Below are positions 44,441 to 52,956 of a stretch of DNA of 64,000 nt, piece after piece. The stretch comes from RPQJ01 sp963732375. Lineage in GTDB: Bacteria > Pseudomonadota > Gammaproteobacteria > Steroidobacterales > Steroidobacteraceae. Each line of letters begins with the position of its first letter. Position 1 is the first letter of the stretch. A program made the position numbers and the translations under genes. Under the pieces are notes generated by a model. It had not been told where the DNA came from, ran no database searches, and worked only from the letters and a program-made list of their open reading frames with translations. The stretch spans positions 10,488 to 74,487 of the forward strand of contig CAVSZE010000008.1 of the NCBI GenBank assembly GCA_963732375.1. The letters run 5' to 3'.

Positions 44441-45412
44441 GTGGCTAACAAGACAGTAACTGTTTTTGGCGCGACCGGCGTCGCCGGCATCGCCTGTGTC
44501 AATGAGTTCATCCGTCAGGGCACCTTCGACGTCCGCGTGCTCGCGCGGAAGCCCGGGCAGTCGGAGCGGTCGTCGTCGGGAATGACGAAAAGCGAGGCAC
44601 AAAAGCAGTCCCAGTACGAGGAATGGACAGGCAAGGGCGTGACCGTCAGGCACGTCGACGTCACCATCGCCGAGGAACTGGTTCCGGCGCTGCAGGGGAC
44701 GGACTACCTGGTCTCATGCGTCCCGCTCTACGCCACGGAGTCGCAGTATCCCTTGATCTTCGCTGCCAGGGAGGCAGGCGTCGAACGCTTCGTTCCATCG
44801 GAATTTGGTGCGATCTACGAGTTCGAGCAGTTCTGGCAGACCAGCACGACGCATCGCCTGATGGCGCGCCAGAAAGCGTTCATCCGCCGGACCATCGAAA
44901 TGGCCGGCATGGATTTCACGATCATTCCCGCCGGCGCATGGATCGAGTACTACATGATGGAGCCGGTCCTCGTGATGGGCGATCCCGATACGAAGATAGC
45001 GTGGTCAACAGGTGCCGACGTTGGACGCATTATCCCGCACGTGCTGGCGCACCCTGCGTCCCGCAATGCGATTTGTCCGGTGGCGACAACCGCCTGGTAC
45101 TCCTGGAACGAACTGCTGGCGGCGCGGGAGCAGGCCCTGGGACGCAAGGTCGAGCGCGTTCATTGGACCCCCGAGCAATGGCGTGCGGCCTACGCCCAGC
45201 AGCCGCCCGGCGCCATCCAGACGCTGTTGGCTATCGGTGTCGCGGTCGTCGACACGCCGGCTGGCATGTCACTGTTCGGCAACTGGAACCAGACATTCAT
45301 ACCCGGGTTCAAGGGAACGCCGCTCGATGAATTGTTCCCGAAAACGATCGAACCGTTCGTCGCGGCCATGCGCGCCGGCCTGATCGCCTCGGGCGAACTG
45401 CCCGCAGGCTGA
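44441..45412 (+). CDS. NmrA-like NAD(P)-binding protein
   Basis: 323 residues. Rossmann fold with VTVFGATGVAGIACVNEFI (GxxGxxG) and VRVLARKPGQ just after strand 2. The middle has RFVPSEFGAIYEFEQFW, typical of the NmrA / isoflavone-reductase-like atypical SDR family, which lacks the YxxxK catalytic pair and often senses NAD(P) redox state. The start is GTG 44441, with AAAGGAAG six bases ahead. Convergent with the cytochrome gene. Enzymatic or regulatory role cannot be decided. Confidence 0.88.
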   Translation: MANKTVTVFGATGVAGIACVNEFIRQGTFDVRVLARKPGQSERSSSGMTKSEAQKQSQYEEWTGKGVTVRHVDVTIAEELVPALQGTDYLVSCVPLYATESQYPLIFAAREAGVERFVPSEFGAIYEFEQFWQTSTTHRLMARQKAFIRRTIEMAGMDFTIIPAGAWIEYYMMEPVLVMGDPDTKIAWSTGADVGRIIPHVLAHPASRNAICPVATTAWYSWNELLAAREQALGRKVERVHWTPEQWRAAYAQQPPGAIQTLLAIGVAVVDTPAGMSLFGNWNQTFIPGFKGTPLDELFPKTIEPFVAAMRAGLIASGELPAG

Positions 45413-45473
45413 AGCGGCTTGGCCATCATCCAGCACACCAGCGAGTCGACACGCCCCGGTTGTCCCGCGGTGC

Positions 45474-46304
45474 CTAGGCCATGTGGTCCTCGTGGCACAT
45501 CAGGCATTCCATGTGCCCCTGCTGGTTCCACTTGCGCGCCTTCTGCAGCGTCAGGTCGGGCCCGTGGCAACGCACGCAGTGCTCGGTCTCCTCGGATGGT
45601 TTCCAGGCGGGCGGGGTCCAGTTCCCGGCAAAGAACTCGTTCATGGCCATCGTCACCGTGTAGGTGACTTCGCCCGCCACCTTCGCGCAGCGTTCTATCT
45701 TGTCCTCGGACTTGATCGTCGCGCCGGCGGCGACAACCCACTTCGAGACCGAGGTGTGGCACAGCGGTGACATGGCTTTCGCCTTGACCTGGTTCGGCTT
45801 CGGTGACATGTCATCGAACCGGGTGGGCGGGAAGTCCTGCTCGGCGTACCACCAGAACAGCCGGTCGATGATCTGGTTGTTCTGCTGGTAAGGTTCGCGC
45901 TTCTCGCCGAACGTGACCATGTTGATGATGGTGGACGCGCCGGCGAGCGCCCCGCAGAGCGTGCCGTGACCGCCGAAACCCGCGGCCGCATGCGCCATCA
46001 TCATGTCGGGCATGGTCGTCCACGGATAGCCGACTTTCTCCTTCAGCAGGCTGAGCAGGCTCAGGTACGAGGCCGTACCGCAGCCGCCTTTCTCCTTGTA
46101 GTAGGTGTAGGCGCGCCGGCCGGCCTCGAGCGGATCGAGCTTGACCCATTTCCACGGCAGCGGCGGCGCGTCTGCCTGCGCGTTCGGCGCGGCTGCAAGC
46201 GCCGTCAGCCCGGCTCCAATACCGCCGCCCGCGAGCAGAGTCGCGGAGCCGGCGAGCACGTTGCGACGGGATACCAGGTGTTCGTTGGGGATCTGCGGGT
46301 TCAT
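45474..46304 (-). CDS. Split-Soret-type multihaem cytochrome c with Tat signal
   Basis: 276 residues. Twin-arginine-like signal SRRNVLAGSATLLAGG. The central C_GCAxxG_C_C-type domain has KEKGGCGTASYLSLLSLL and GGHGTLCGALAGASTI. Two CxxCH haem sites lie at the C-terminus (HCVRCH and ECLMCH, the latter six residues from the end), with another Cys-His in SPLCHTSVSKW. This matches split-Soret cytochromes, periplasmic dihaem proteins with unusual axial ligation. The redox partner is unknown. It lies between the NmrA-like and AraC genes. Confidence 0.85.
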   Translation of the reverse strand: MNPQIPNEHLVSRRNVLAGSATLLAGGGIGAGLTALAAAPNAQADAPPLPWKWVKLDPLEAGRRAYTYYKEKGGCGTASYLSLLSLLKEKVGYPWTTMPDMMMAHAAAGFGGHGTLCGALAGASTIINMVTFGEKREPYQQNNQIIDRLFWWYAEQDFPPTRFDDMSPKPNQVKAKAMSPLCHTSVSKWVVAAGATIKSEDKIERCAKVAGEVTYTVTMAMNEFFAGNWTPPAWKPSEETEHCVRCHGPDLTLQKARKWNQQGHMECLMCHEDHMA

Positions 46305-46521
46305 GGCGGCCTCCTGCCGAAGCGGCGGGACGCGGTCGCAGAATCCGGCCGCGGTTTCCCTGCTGCGGCCCGCACATTCTGACCCGGCGACTGCCGCAGC
46401 CGGGCTGCGAGATATGCCTAGTCCGTCGCGGATTGCGCGGCGCGGTGCGGTTAAAGCTTCGAACCTGAGGGGATCAACATGCAGGTAACTGGCGCTCTTG
46501 AAGGCCGTTGAATCCGTGGGC

Positions 46522-47595
46522 TTATCTCTGCCCGTCAGGTTCTTGCGCTAGCCGACGTGCTTCGTCATGTCTCCATCGGGCCGGCGTGGTTCCGCTCCAG
46601 CGCCGGAATGCGCGCGTGAAGGCACTCGCATCGGCGTAGTCGAGCGCCTCGGCGACCTGGCTCACGTGCATCGAGGTCATCTGCAGCAAGCGCTGGGCGA
46701 TCTCGAAGCGACCTTCGTCGACCAGGGTCTTGAAGCTGGTGTCGAATGCATCGAGGTGACGGATCAGTGTGCGCCTGTGCATTGAGAAGAGCGCGGCAAC
46801 CTGCTCCGCGCTGGCGTGACCGGTCAGCAGCCCGGTTCGCAGCACACGTTGCACCTGCTCGGGGAAAGTGTCGCCCTGCTGGGCCGCGAGCGCGTCGACC
46901 TGGCGCCGCAGCAGCTGGTCCAGCTCGGGGTCGACTTCGGGAAGGCGGTGCTTCAGCCACCTGGCGGGGAACACGATCGCGTTCTGCGGTGTGTCGAAGC
47001 GCAGCGGCGCCCGGAAGACCTGGCGGAACGGCCTGATTTCCGCCGGCCGGCTGTGGGCAAACTGAACCTCGGTGGGTCGCCAGCCGGGGCCGCAGAGCGC
47101 GAGCAGCATGTTGTTGAAGACAGCTAGAGCGCCATCGAAGATCTGTTCCTGGCCTTTGGCGCCCGGCCGCTGGATGTCGTGCTGGAAGCCGAAGGTGATC
47201 GCTGCCGAGCCGCCAACTGTCACGCAGGCCACGACGGCGCCGCTGTTGTGAAGGGGTATGTAAGCCGCGAGCTTGCGCAGCGCCGTTTCGACGTCGGGCG
47301 AGTATCTCGCCACCAGGCCTACCAGGCCGAAGGAATGCAGGCCGCCCCGCTGGCCGACCATGAGCCCGAAGTGCTGGCAGCCTGTCATTTCAGCGCAGCG
47401 TTGCAGAAGACGCAGCAGCGACGAAAGCGGTATCAGGTTTTCAGGATCATCGAACAGGCCGGGAGCGAGTCGCAGGTCCGCAAGGACCCGGGGCGGATCC
47501 AGGCCGAAGCTCCGGAGGACCGTCGGAATAGCCGCTGAGCCGCCGACGCGGACGGTCGGGTTCCGGACCTGTCGGTTTGCCGTGTGTCGATACAT
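46522..47595 (-). CDS. AraC-family transcriptional regulator
   Basis: 357 residues. An N-terminal arabinose-binding-like domain of the OruR/ArgR-like class (FGLDPPRVLADLRLAPGLFD, GLHSFGLVGLVARYSPDVET) precedes two C-terminal helix-turn-helices: ASAEQVAALFSMHRRTLIRH and MHVSQVAEALDYADASAFTR, ending RRWSGTTPARWR. It is transcribed away from the porin-glutaminase-AspT-AspD-asparaginase array, and twin 16-bp direct repeats lie between them. A ligand among asparagine, glutamine, aspartate or related amides is inferred from the target genes. Confidence 0.92.
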   Translation of the reverse strand: MYRHTANRQVRNPTVRVGGSAAIPTVLRSFGLDPPRVLADLRLAPGLFDDPENLIPLSSLLRLLQRCAEMTGCQHFGLMVGQRGGLHSFGLVGLVARYSPDVETALRKLAAYIPLHNSGAVVACVTVGGSAAITFGFQHDIQRPGAKGQEQIFDGALAVFNNMLLALCGPGWRPTEVQFAHSRPAEIRPFRQVFRAPLRFDTPQNAIVFPARWLKHRLPEVDPELDQLLRRQVDALAAQQGDTFPEQVQRVLRTGLLTGHASAEQVAALFSMHRRTLIRHLDAFDTSFKTLVDEGRFEIAQRLLQMTSMHVSQVAEALDYADASAFTRAFRRWSGTTPARWRHDEARRLAQEPDGQR

Positions 47596-47642
47596 GTCCC
47601 CGGTATACCTACTTAGCTGGCGCGAACAAGACGAAATGAACG

Positions 47643-47679
47643 TGTCTCAGAATATCCAATTAATGTCTCATATTGTCCA
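47643..47679 (+). promoter_or_regulatory. Twin direct-repeat operator for the AraC regulator
   Basis: TGTCTCAGAATATCCA at 47643-47658 and TGTCTCATATTGTCCA at 47664-47679: 13 of 16 bases identical and start-to-start spacing exactly 21 bp, two helical turns. AraC-family activators bind two half-sites in this way. It is 48 bases upstream of the regulator's own start and 110 bases upstream of the porin start. Confidence 0.6.
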
Positions 47680-47789
47680 GCGCCGGGCCATCCTGCCTGT
47701 TTCAATAACACCCAAGTGTGTCGTTGCCATACGGCCCGCCGTCCGGCTGCTTTCGTATCAGCACGATCCAGATATCAAGGAGACTCAAA

Positions 47790-49025
47790 ATGGAGACGAT
47801 CGTGAATACCCGAGTGCGAATTCTCGCCCGGGCGGTGAGCATTGCGTTGCTGTCGGCAGGCGCCGCGGCCACGTCGCAAGCCGCAGACACCGACAAGTCT
47901 TTCGACATATATGGGTTTGCCCAGGCCGACGCCATCTACGACTTCGGGCGCATGAACCCGGACTGGCAGGATGCGTTCCGTCCGTCGAAGATCGCCAACC
48001 CGGAGGGCATCTACGGCAGCAACGGCGATTCGAGCGTGTCGGTCAAGCAGAGCCGATTCGGCGTCAAGGGCACGATGCCGACGGCCGACGGCCACGACCC
48101 GATCACGTTCAAGTTCGAGTTCGACCTGTTCGGCGTCGGCTCGGATGCCGGGCAAACGACGTTCAGGCTGCGCCACGCGTACGGCGAGTGGGGCTCGCTG
48201 CTGGCCGGACAGACCAACAGCATCTTCATGGACATCGATGTGTTCCCGAACACGATCGATTACTGGGGTCCTAATGGAATGGTGTTCTGGCGCAACGTGC
48301 AGATCCGCTGGACGCCGTGGAAGACCGAGCACAGTTCCTTCGCGGTGGGGATCGAGGAACCGACCAACGACATCGACACGGGCCAGATCCGCGAGTTCGA
48401 CCCCACGCTGGGCGAGAATATCCAGAGCCATACCACGGTGCCGAACCTGGCGGCGCACTGGAACACGGCCGGGGACTGGGGCCACGTGCAGGTCGCGGGA
48501 ATCCTCCGTGACCTCGGCTACGACACCAAGGGCACGGTGAACAACAAGCCGAAGGGCAGTGTGACGGGCTGGGGCGTGAACCTGAGCGGCACGATCAATG
48601 TGTTCGAGAAGGACAAGATCCTGCTGCAGTACGTGTACGGCCACGGCATCGCCAGCTACATGAACGATGGCGGCATGGATATGTCGGCCAAGGGTCGCCT
48701 GCCGACCGAGACCGATCCCGGCAACGTAAGTCCCGAGGCGATCCCGCTGACGGGCATCGTCGCCTATTACGATCACTACTGGAACAACGAGTTCTCGACG
48801 TCGTTCGGCTACAGCACGACATTCGTGGACAACTCCAGCCTGCAGTACCCGGACACATACAAGAAGGGCCAGTACGCTTCGGCGAACCTGCTCTACACGC
48901 CGGTACCCAACGTGATGATCGGAGGCGAGTTTTTGTGGGGCGACCTCGAGTACAAGGACGGCTCGACGCAGGACGACAGTCGTGTCCAGTTCTCGGTCAA
49001 GTACAGCTGGGGCAAAACGTTCTGA
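47790..49025 (+). CDS. DcaP-like outer-membrane porin
   Basis: 411 residues. Signal peptide ending SQAA; mature start DIYGFAQADAIYDFGRMNPD, the DcaP-family first strand. Alternating strands continue (VKQSRFGVKGTM, FEFDLFGVGSDAGQTTFRLR, GEWGSLLAGQTNSIFMDIDV) to a terminal VQFSVKYSWGKTF with the C-terminal Phe needed for outer-membrane insertion. DcaP trimers import dicarboxylates in Acinetobacter. AAGGAGA lies ahead of ATG 47790. It is the first gene of the array and probably the entry port for amides or their acids. Confidence 0.9.
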   Translation: METIVNTRVRILARAVSIALLSAGAAATSQAADTDKSFDIYGFAQADAIYDFGRMNPDWQDAFRPSKIANPEGIYGSNGDSSVSVKQSRFGVKGTMPTADGHDPITFKFEFDLFGVGSDAGQTTFRLRHAYGEWGSLLAGQTNSIFMDIDVFPNTIDYWGPNGMVFWRNVQIRWTPWKTEHSSFAVGIEEPTNDIDTGQIREFDPTLGENIQSHTTVPNLAAHWNTAGDWGHVQVAGILRDLGYDTKGTVNNKPKGSVTGWGVNLSGTINVFEKDKILLQYVYGHGIASYMNDGGMDMSAKGRLPTETDPGNVSPEAIPLTGIVAYYDHYWNNEFSTSFGYSTTFVDNSSLQYPDTYKKGQYASANLLYTPVPNVMIGGEFLWGDLEYKDGSTQDDSRVQFSVKYSWGKTF

Positions 49026-49042
49026 TTACCGGAGAAGGAAAG

Positions 49043-50077
49043 ATGACGACCAAGAAGGTTTCGATCCTGGCGACCCTGGCGGCCGCGTCGGTTCTGTCGT
49101 TTGCGGGCGCACCAGCCTACGCGCGCGGACCCGCGCCTGACCCGGCGGTCAAGGACTTCCAGCGCGTCGTGGACGCGGCCTATGCGAAGTACAAGGACCT
49201 GAAGGACGGTAAGAACGCCGACTACATCCCCATCCTGACCGAGACGCCGAGCGACCTGTTCGGCGTCGTCATCGTCACGAAGGACGGCAGGGTCTACAGC
49301 GCGGGCGACGTGGACTACGTGTTCTCGATCCAGTCCGTCTCCAAGCCCTTTACCGCCGCGCTGGTGATGACCGAGCAGAGCCCGGAGGTCCTCAAGGAGA
49401 AAATCGGTGTCGAGCCGACCGGCCTGCCGTTCAACTCGAAGCTGGCGCTCGCGATCTACGAGAATTCAGTGAATCCTCTTGTCAACGCGGGTGCGATCGC
49501 GGCCGTGAGCCTGGTGCAGGCCACTTCCGAAGCGGACCGCTGGAACAAGGTGTCGCAGAACCTGAGCGACTTCGCCGGACGCCCGTTGACCGTGCTCGAG
49601 AAGGTCTACGATTCGGAGTACTCGACGGCCTACGGCAATCGCGGCATCGCCAACCTGCTTTACAACTGGGGTCGCCTCTACAGCGATCCGGAGGAAGCGC
49701 TCCGCGTGTACACGCGCGAGTGTTCCGTCGGCGTCAGCGCCAGGGACTTGGGGCTGATGGGCGCGACGCTGGCCAACGGCGGCGTCAACCCGCTGACCAA
49801 GAAGCAGGTGATGCCGGCCCGGCATGTGCCGGAACTGCTGGCGATCATGGCCACGGCAGGCTTCTACGATGAATCGGGCGACTGGATGTTCACGGCGGGC
49901 CTGCCGGCCAAGACCGGCGTGGGCGGCGGCATCGTCGCCGTCGTGCCCGGGCGTTTCGCTATCGCCGCGTTCTCGCCGCGGTTGAACGAGGCGGGCAACA
50001 GTGTCCGATCGTTGAAAGCCATCCGCGACATCTCCGGCGAACTCGGCCTGGACGTGTTCGGGTCGAACCCGAACTGA
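49043..50077 (+). CDS. glsA: Secreted glutaminase
   Basis: 344 residues: a cytoplasmic-type glutaminase domain (normally ~310) behind a signal peptide (MTTKKVSILATLAAASVLSF, cleavage near AYAR). The serine-based active site is QSVSKPF (Ser98, Lys101), and the family motifs NPLVNAGAIA, YDSEYSTAYGNRGIAN and PAKTGVGGGIVAVVPG are present. It converts L-glutamine to glutamate and ammonia, here in the periplasm. It starts 17 bases after the porin gene with AGAAGGAA as ribosome site. Export is unusual for this family and fits the secreted asparaginase in the same array. Confidence 0.93.
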   Translation: MTTKKVSILATLAAASVLSFAGAPAYARGPAPDPAVKDFQRVVDAAYAKYKDLKDGKNADYIPILTETPSDLFGVVIVTKDGRVYSAGDVDYVFSIQSVSKPFTAALVMTEQSPEVLKEKIGVEPTGLPFNSKLALAIYENSVNPLVNAGAIAAVSLVQATSEADRWNKVSQNLSDFAGRPLTVLEKVYDSEYSTAYGNRGIANLLYNWGRLYSDPEEALRVYTRECSVGVSARDLGLMGATLANGGVNPLTKKQVMPARHVPELLAIMATAGFYDESGDWMFTAGLPAKTGVGGGIVAVVPGRFAIAAFSPRLNEAGNSVRSLKAIRDISGELGLDVFGSNPN

Positions 50078-50193
50078 CCTGGCCTTATGGCTGCCTGGAT
50101 CATCGCGCCGGTTGCGAGCACGGCGTGACGGTCCGAAACGAATGATGGACGACGAGGAGCCGTCGCTCCGGCTGTCCGGTCGCGGAGTGCGAG

Positions 50194-51750
50194 ATGAGCA
50201 TGCAAATGTTGAGAAAATCTCTCGTGGCGGCGCTGGCGATGTCCGCCACGCTGGCCAGCGCACAGGGCACGTCTTCGACCATCGAGGAGCGCCTGCAGCA
50301 ACTCGAAGCCGACCAGGCGACGATGAGGCAGCAGCTCGCCGAGCGCGACGCTGAGATCCAGCAGCTGCGGCGCGAGTTGCAGGCTCAGCAGGCACAGGTG
50401 GGCGCGGTCACCGCCCCGGCGGCTGCGGCGACGGCACCGTTGCAGCCCCCAGCTGCGGTGGGGGCCACGGTGGCCCCGACGCAGGCGACCGAACCGGCCG
50501 ATCAGTATCAGGTGGCCGGCCAGCCGCCCCCGGCCCCCAACCAGACCGGGGCGCGTGAGGAAACCTGGGGCGTCTACGATCCAGGCGTTGGATTCCTGGT
50601 GGGACGCAACAAGTACGGCGAGCTCGACCTCAGTGCCTATGCCCTCGCGCGCTACGTCGACCAGAACGACTCCGACGGAATCTTCAAGGACCACCTCGGC
50701 AACGTGCACACGGTCGACACGCGCAACGACATCTTTTCGCACCGGATCATGGTCTGGCTCAAGGGCTGGGTGGGGGATCCGAAGCTCGTGTACACGATCA
50801 CAATGTGGACCGTGAACACGACCGATCAGCAGGCGATCTTCGCGAACCTGGGGTACCAGTTCAGCCCGAAGTTCAGCCTCTACGCCGGCATGGTCGGCAA
50901 CCCCGGGTCGCGTTCCCTGGTCGGCTCCCACCCCTACTGGCTGGGCAACGACCGCGTCATGGCGGACGAGTTCTTCCGCCCCTATTTCGGCTCCGGCGTC
51001 TACGCGAATGGCGAGATATTGCCGGGGCTCTGGTACCAGGGGGTGGTCTCGAACAACAATAGCGCGCTCGGCGTCAAGGCGAGCCAGCTCGATCGCAAGA
51101 TGACGTACGGCGGGACGATGTGGTGGATGCCGACCACGCACGAGTTCGGTCCGCGCGGCGCGTACGGCGACTGGGAGTGGCACGAGGAGCTGGCGACGCG
51201 TTTCGGTTTCGGATACGTCTTCAGCCCCGAGCAGAGCTTCCGGGACAGCTCAGGCAGCGCGGGCAATACAACACTGCGCCTCGCGGATTCGCTCAATCTC
51301 TTCGACACGGGTTCGCTGGCACCCGGGGTCACGATACAGAACGCCGACTACCGCGTGCTCTCGATCGACGCGGGAATCAAGTACAAGGGCATCTTCCTGC
51401 AGACCGAGTATTATCAGCGCCGGCTCGACAACTTCGACGCCGACGGTTCGCTGCCGGTCAGGGAAATCAAGGACACGGGCTTCTACGTGCAGGGCGCGTT
51501 CTACCCGATCCCGCACGTACTCGAGTTCTATGCCGCGACCTCGCAGATCTATGGCGACAGCAACGCGGGATTCGGCAACGCCACGGAATACCTCATAGGC
51601 ACGAACTGGTACCCGTTCGACACGCGTAATCACCGGCTCAACGTTCAGCTGATGGACGTCAACCGCTCGCCCGTGAGCAGCGTGTTCGGCTACTACACGG
51701 GCGGACAGGATGGCTGGACGCTAGCCACGGCGTTCTCGATCTTTTTCTAG
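50194..51750 (+). CDS. Outer-membrane porin with N-terminal coiled coil
   Basis: 518 residues. Signal peptide ending TLASA, then a coiled coil (IEERLQQLEADQATMRQQLA...IQQLRRELQAQ) of about 45 residues and an Ala/Pro/Thr linker to about 120. The beta barrel follows (ELDLSAYALARYVDQNDSDG, FFRPYFGSGVYANGEILPGL, AGIKYKGIFLQTEYYQRRLD) and ends WTLATAFSIFF with a terminal Phe. The layout resembles OprP/OprO or DcaP-like porins, where the coiled coil trimerises in the periplasm. The substrate is unknown; position suggests amino acids or the amidohydrolase substrate. Confidence 0.87.
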   Translation: MSMQMLRKSLVAALAMSATLASAQGTSSTIEERLQQLEADQATMRQQLAERDAEIQQLRRELQAQQAQVGAVTAPAAAATAPLQPPAAVGATVAPTQATEPADQYQVAGQPPPAPNQTGAREETWGVYDPGVGFLVGRNKYGELDLSAYALARYVDQNDSDGIFKDHLGNVHTVDTRNDIFSHRIMVWLKGWVGDPKLVYTITMWTVNTTDQQAIFANLGYQFSPKFSLYAGMVGNPGSRSLVGSHPYWLGNDRVMADEFFRPYFGSGVYANGEILPGLWYQGVVSNNNSALGVKASQLDRKMTYGGTMWWMPTTHEFGPRGAYGDWEWHEELATRFGFGYVFSPEQSFRDSSGSAGNTTLRLADSLNLFDTGSLAPGVTIQNADYRVLSIDAGIKYKGIFLQTEYYQRRLDNFDADGSLPVREIKDTGFYVQGAFYPIPHVLEFYAATSQIYGDSNAGFGNATEYLIGTNWYPFDTRNHRLNVQLMDVNRSPVSSVFGYYTGGQDGWTLATAFSIFF

Positions 51751-51760
51751 GAGTTCCGCG

Positions 51761-52888
51761 ATGCAAGTAGAGCGCAGTCACGGCAGGGAGGTGTTGAGAC
51801 GCCTTGCCGCACTGAGTGTTGCCGCCCTGTGGATCGGCGGCGCGGTCCAGGCCGCGCCGGCCTCGGGCTGTATCTTCAACGATGCGCACTTCCACCTGAC
51901 CAACTACGTGCAGCAGGGCACGGACATGGGCAAGTACGTGCGCGAGATCATGGGCGACAAGGTCTGCCGCTCGACGGTGTTTGGGATCCCGCTGCAACAG
52001 ACGTGGTCGTATGAGAACTCCGGAGACTTTGCCCCGACGTACTACCTGCAGTCGGATGCACCCCTCTACTACTACTCGTTCACAGACGCATGGATCGCGA
52101 CGCAGTACCTCAAGCTCAAGCCCGAGGAGCGCAACCGCCTCGATCCGATGATCACGGGTTTCAATCCCGCCGACATGTACGGCGTGGACCACATCCGGCG
52201 CGTGCTCGAGACCTTCCCGGGCGTGTTCACGGGCATCGGCGAGTTCACGATCCACAAGGAGTTCGTTTCGTCGAAGATCGCGGGAGAGGTCGCCAGCCTG
52301 ACCAATCCGGCACTGGACCGGATTCTCGACTTCGCGGGCGAGGTGGGGCTTGCCGTCATCCTGCACAGCGACATCGACATGCCGTTCGCCAAGGCGGGCG
52401 CGGAGCCGGTCTTCCTGAAGCAGATGAAAGACCTGCTGCGGCGGCACCCGAAGACCACGATCATCTGGGCGCATATGGGCCTCGGGCGCGTAGTTCACCC
52501 GGTGCAGAGTCAGGCGACTACCGATGCCGCGGAGCGGACCACGAACCAGGGCGACATCGTCGAGTCGATGTTGAGCGACCCGACGCTGAGCCACGTGTAC
52601 TTCGACATCTCCTGGGACGAAGTCGCGAAATATGCCGTGGCGTCCGCGGAATCCAATGCCCGGACGGCCGCCGTGCTCAACAAGTATCCGGATCGCTTCC
52701 TGTTCGGTACCGACAACGTCGCGCCGCCAGACCAGGCCGCGCAGCTGCGGGTGTACGACATGTGGACGCCGATCTGGTCGAAGCTGACGCCTGACGCCAG
52801 TCAGGAGATTCGCAAGGGCAACTACGAGCGCATTTTTGACGCCGCACGCGTCAGGGTGCGTGCCTGGGAAAAGACCAATCTCAAGTAG
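51761..52888 (+). CDS. Secreted amidohydrolase-superfamily enzyme
   Basis: 375 residues. Signal peptide (VLRRLAALSVAALWIGGAVQ, then AAPASG). The TIM-barrel metal site shows as DAHFHL (His43, His45), VILHSDID, IWAHMGLGR and FLFGTDN, the HxH...H...H...D arrangement of PF04909-type amidohydrolases. The enzyme should cleave a C-N or C-C bond in a small substrate in the periplasm; the substrate is unknown. It starts ten bases after the porin gene. A nonsense-interrupted paralogue closes the array at 59262, and 251 bases (51884-52134) are identical between the two. Confidence 0.85.
   Translation: MQVERSHGREVLRRLAALSVAALWIGGAVQAAPASGCIFNDAHFHLTNYVQQGTDMGKYVREIMGDKVCRSTVFGIPLQQTWSYENSGDFAPTYYLQSDAPLYYYSFTDAWIATQYLKLKPEERNRLDPMITGFNPADMYGVDHIRRVLETFPGVFTGIGEFTIHKEFVSSKIAGEVASLTNPALDRILDFAGEVGLAVILHSDIDMPFAKAGAEPVFLKQMKDLLRRHPKTTIIWAHMGLGRVVHPVQSQATTDAAERTTNQGDIVESMLSDPTLSHVYFDISWDEVAKYAVASAESNARTAAVLNKYPDRFLFGTDNVAPPDQAAQLRVYDMWTPIWSKLTPDASQEIRKGNYERIFDAARVRVRAWEKTNLK
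51884..52134 (+). repeat. 251-bp identical segment, copy 1
   Basis: Identical base for base, third codon positions included, to 59421-59671. Flanking parts of the same two genes differ at many synonymous sites, which points to recent gene conversion. Confidence 0.85.
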
Positions 52889-52956
52889 ACTGTGATGACA
52901 TTACCCAGGAGATCAACTGCGCTGCGTCACGAATAGAACGAGCGGGGAGCTGAGTC

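Noticed and set aside
46480..46512. Ten-codon frame after a GAGGGG in the AraC/cytochrome gap
   Set aside because: Too short to support; no conservation evidence available.
49864..51183. 439-codon open frame on the minus strand
   Set aside because: Antisense to the coiled-coil porin; Arg/Ala/His-rich with no family features.
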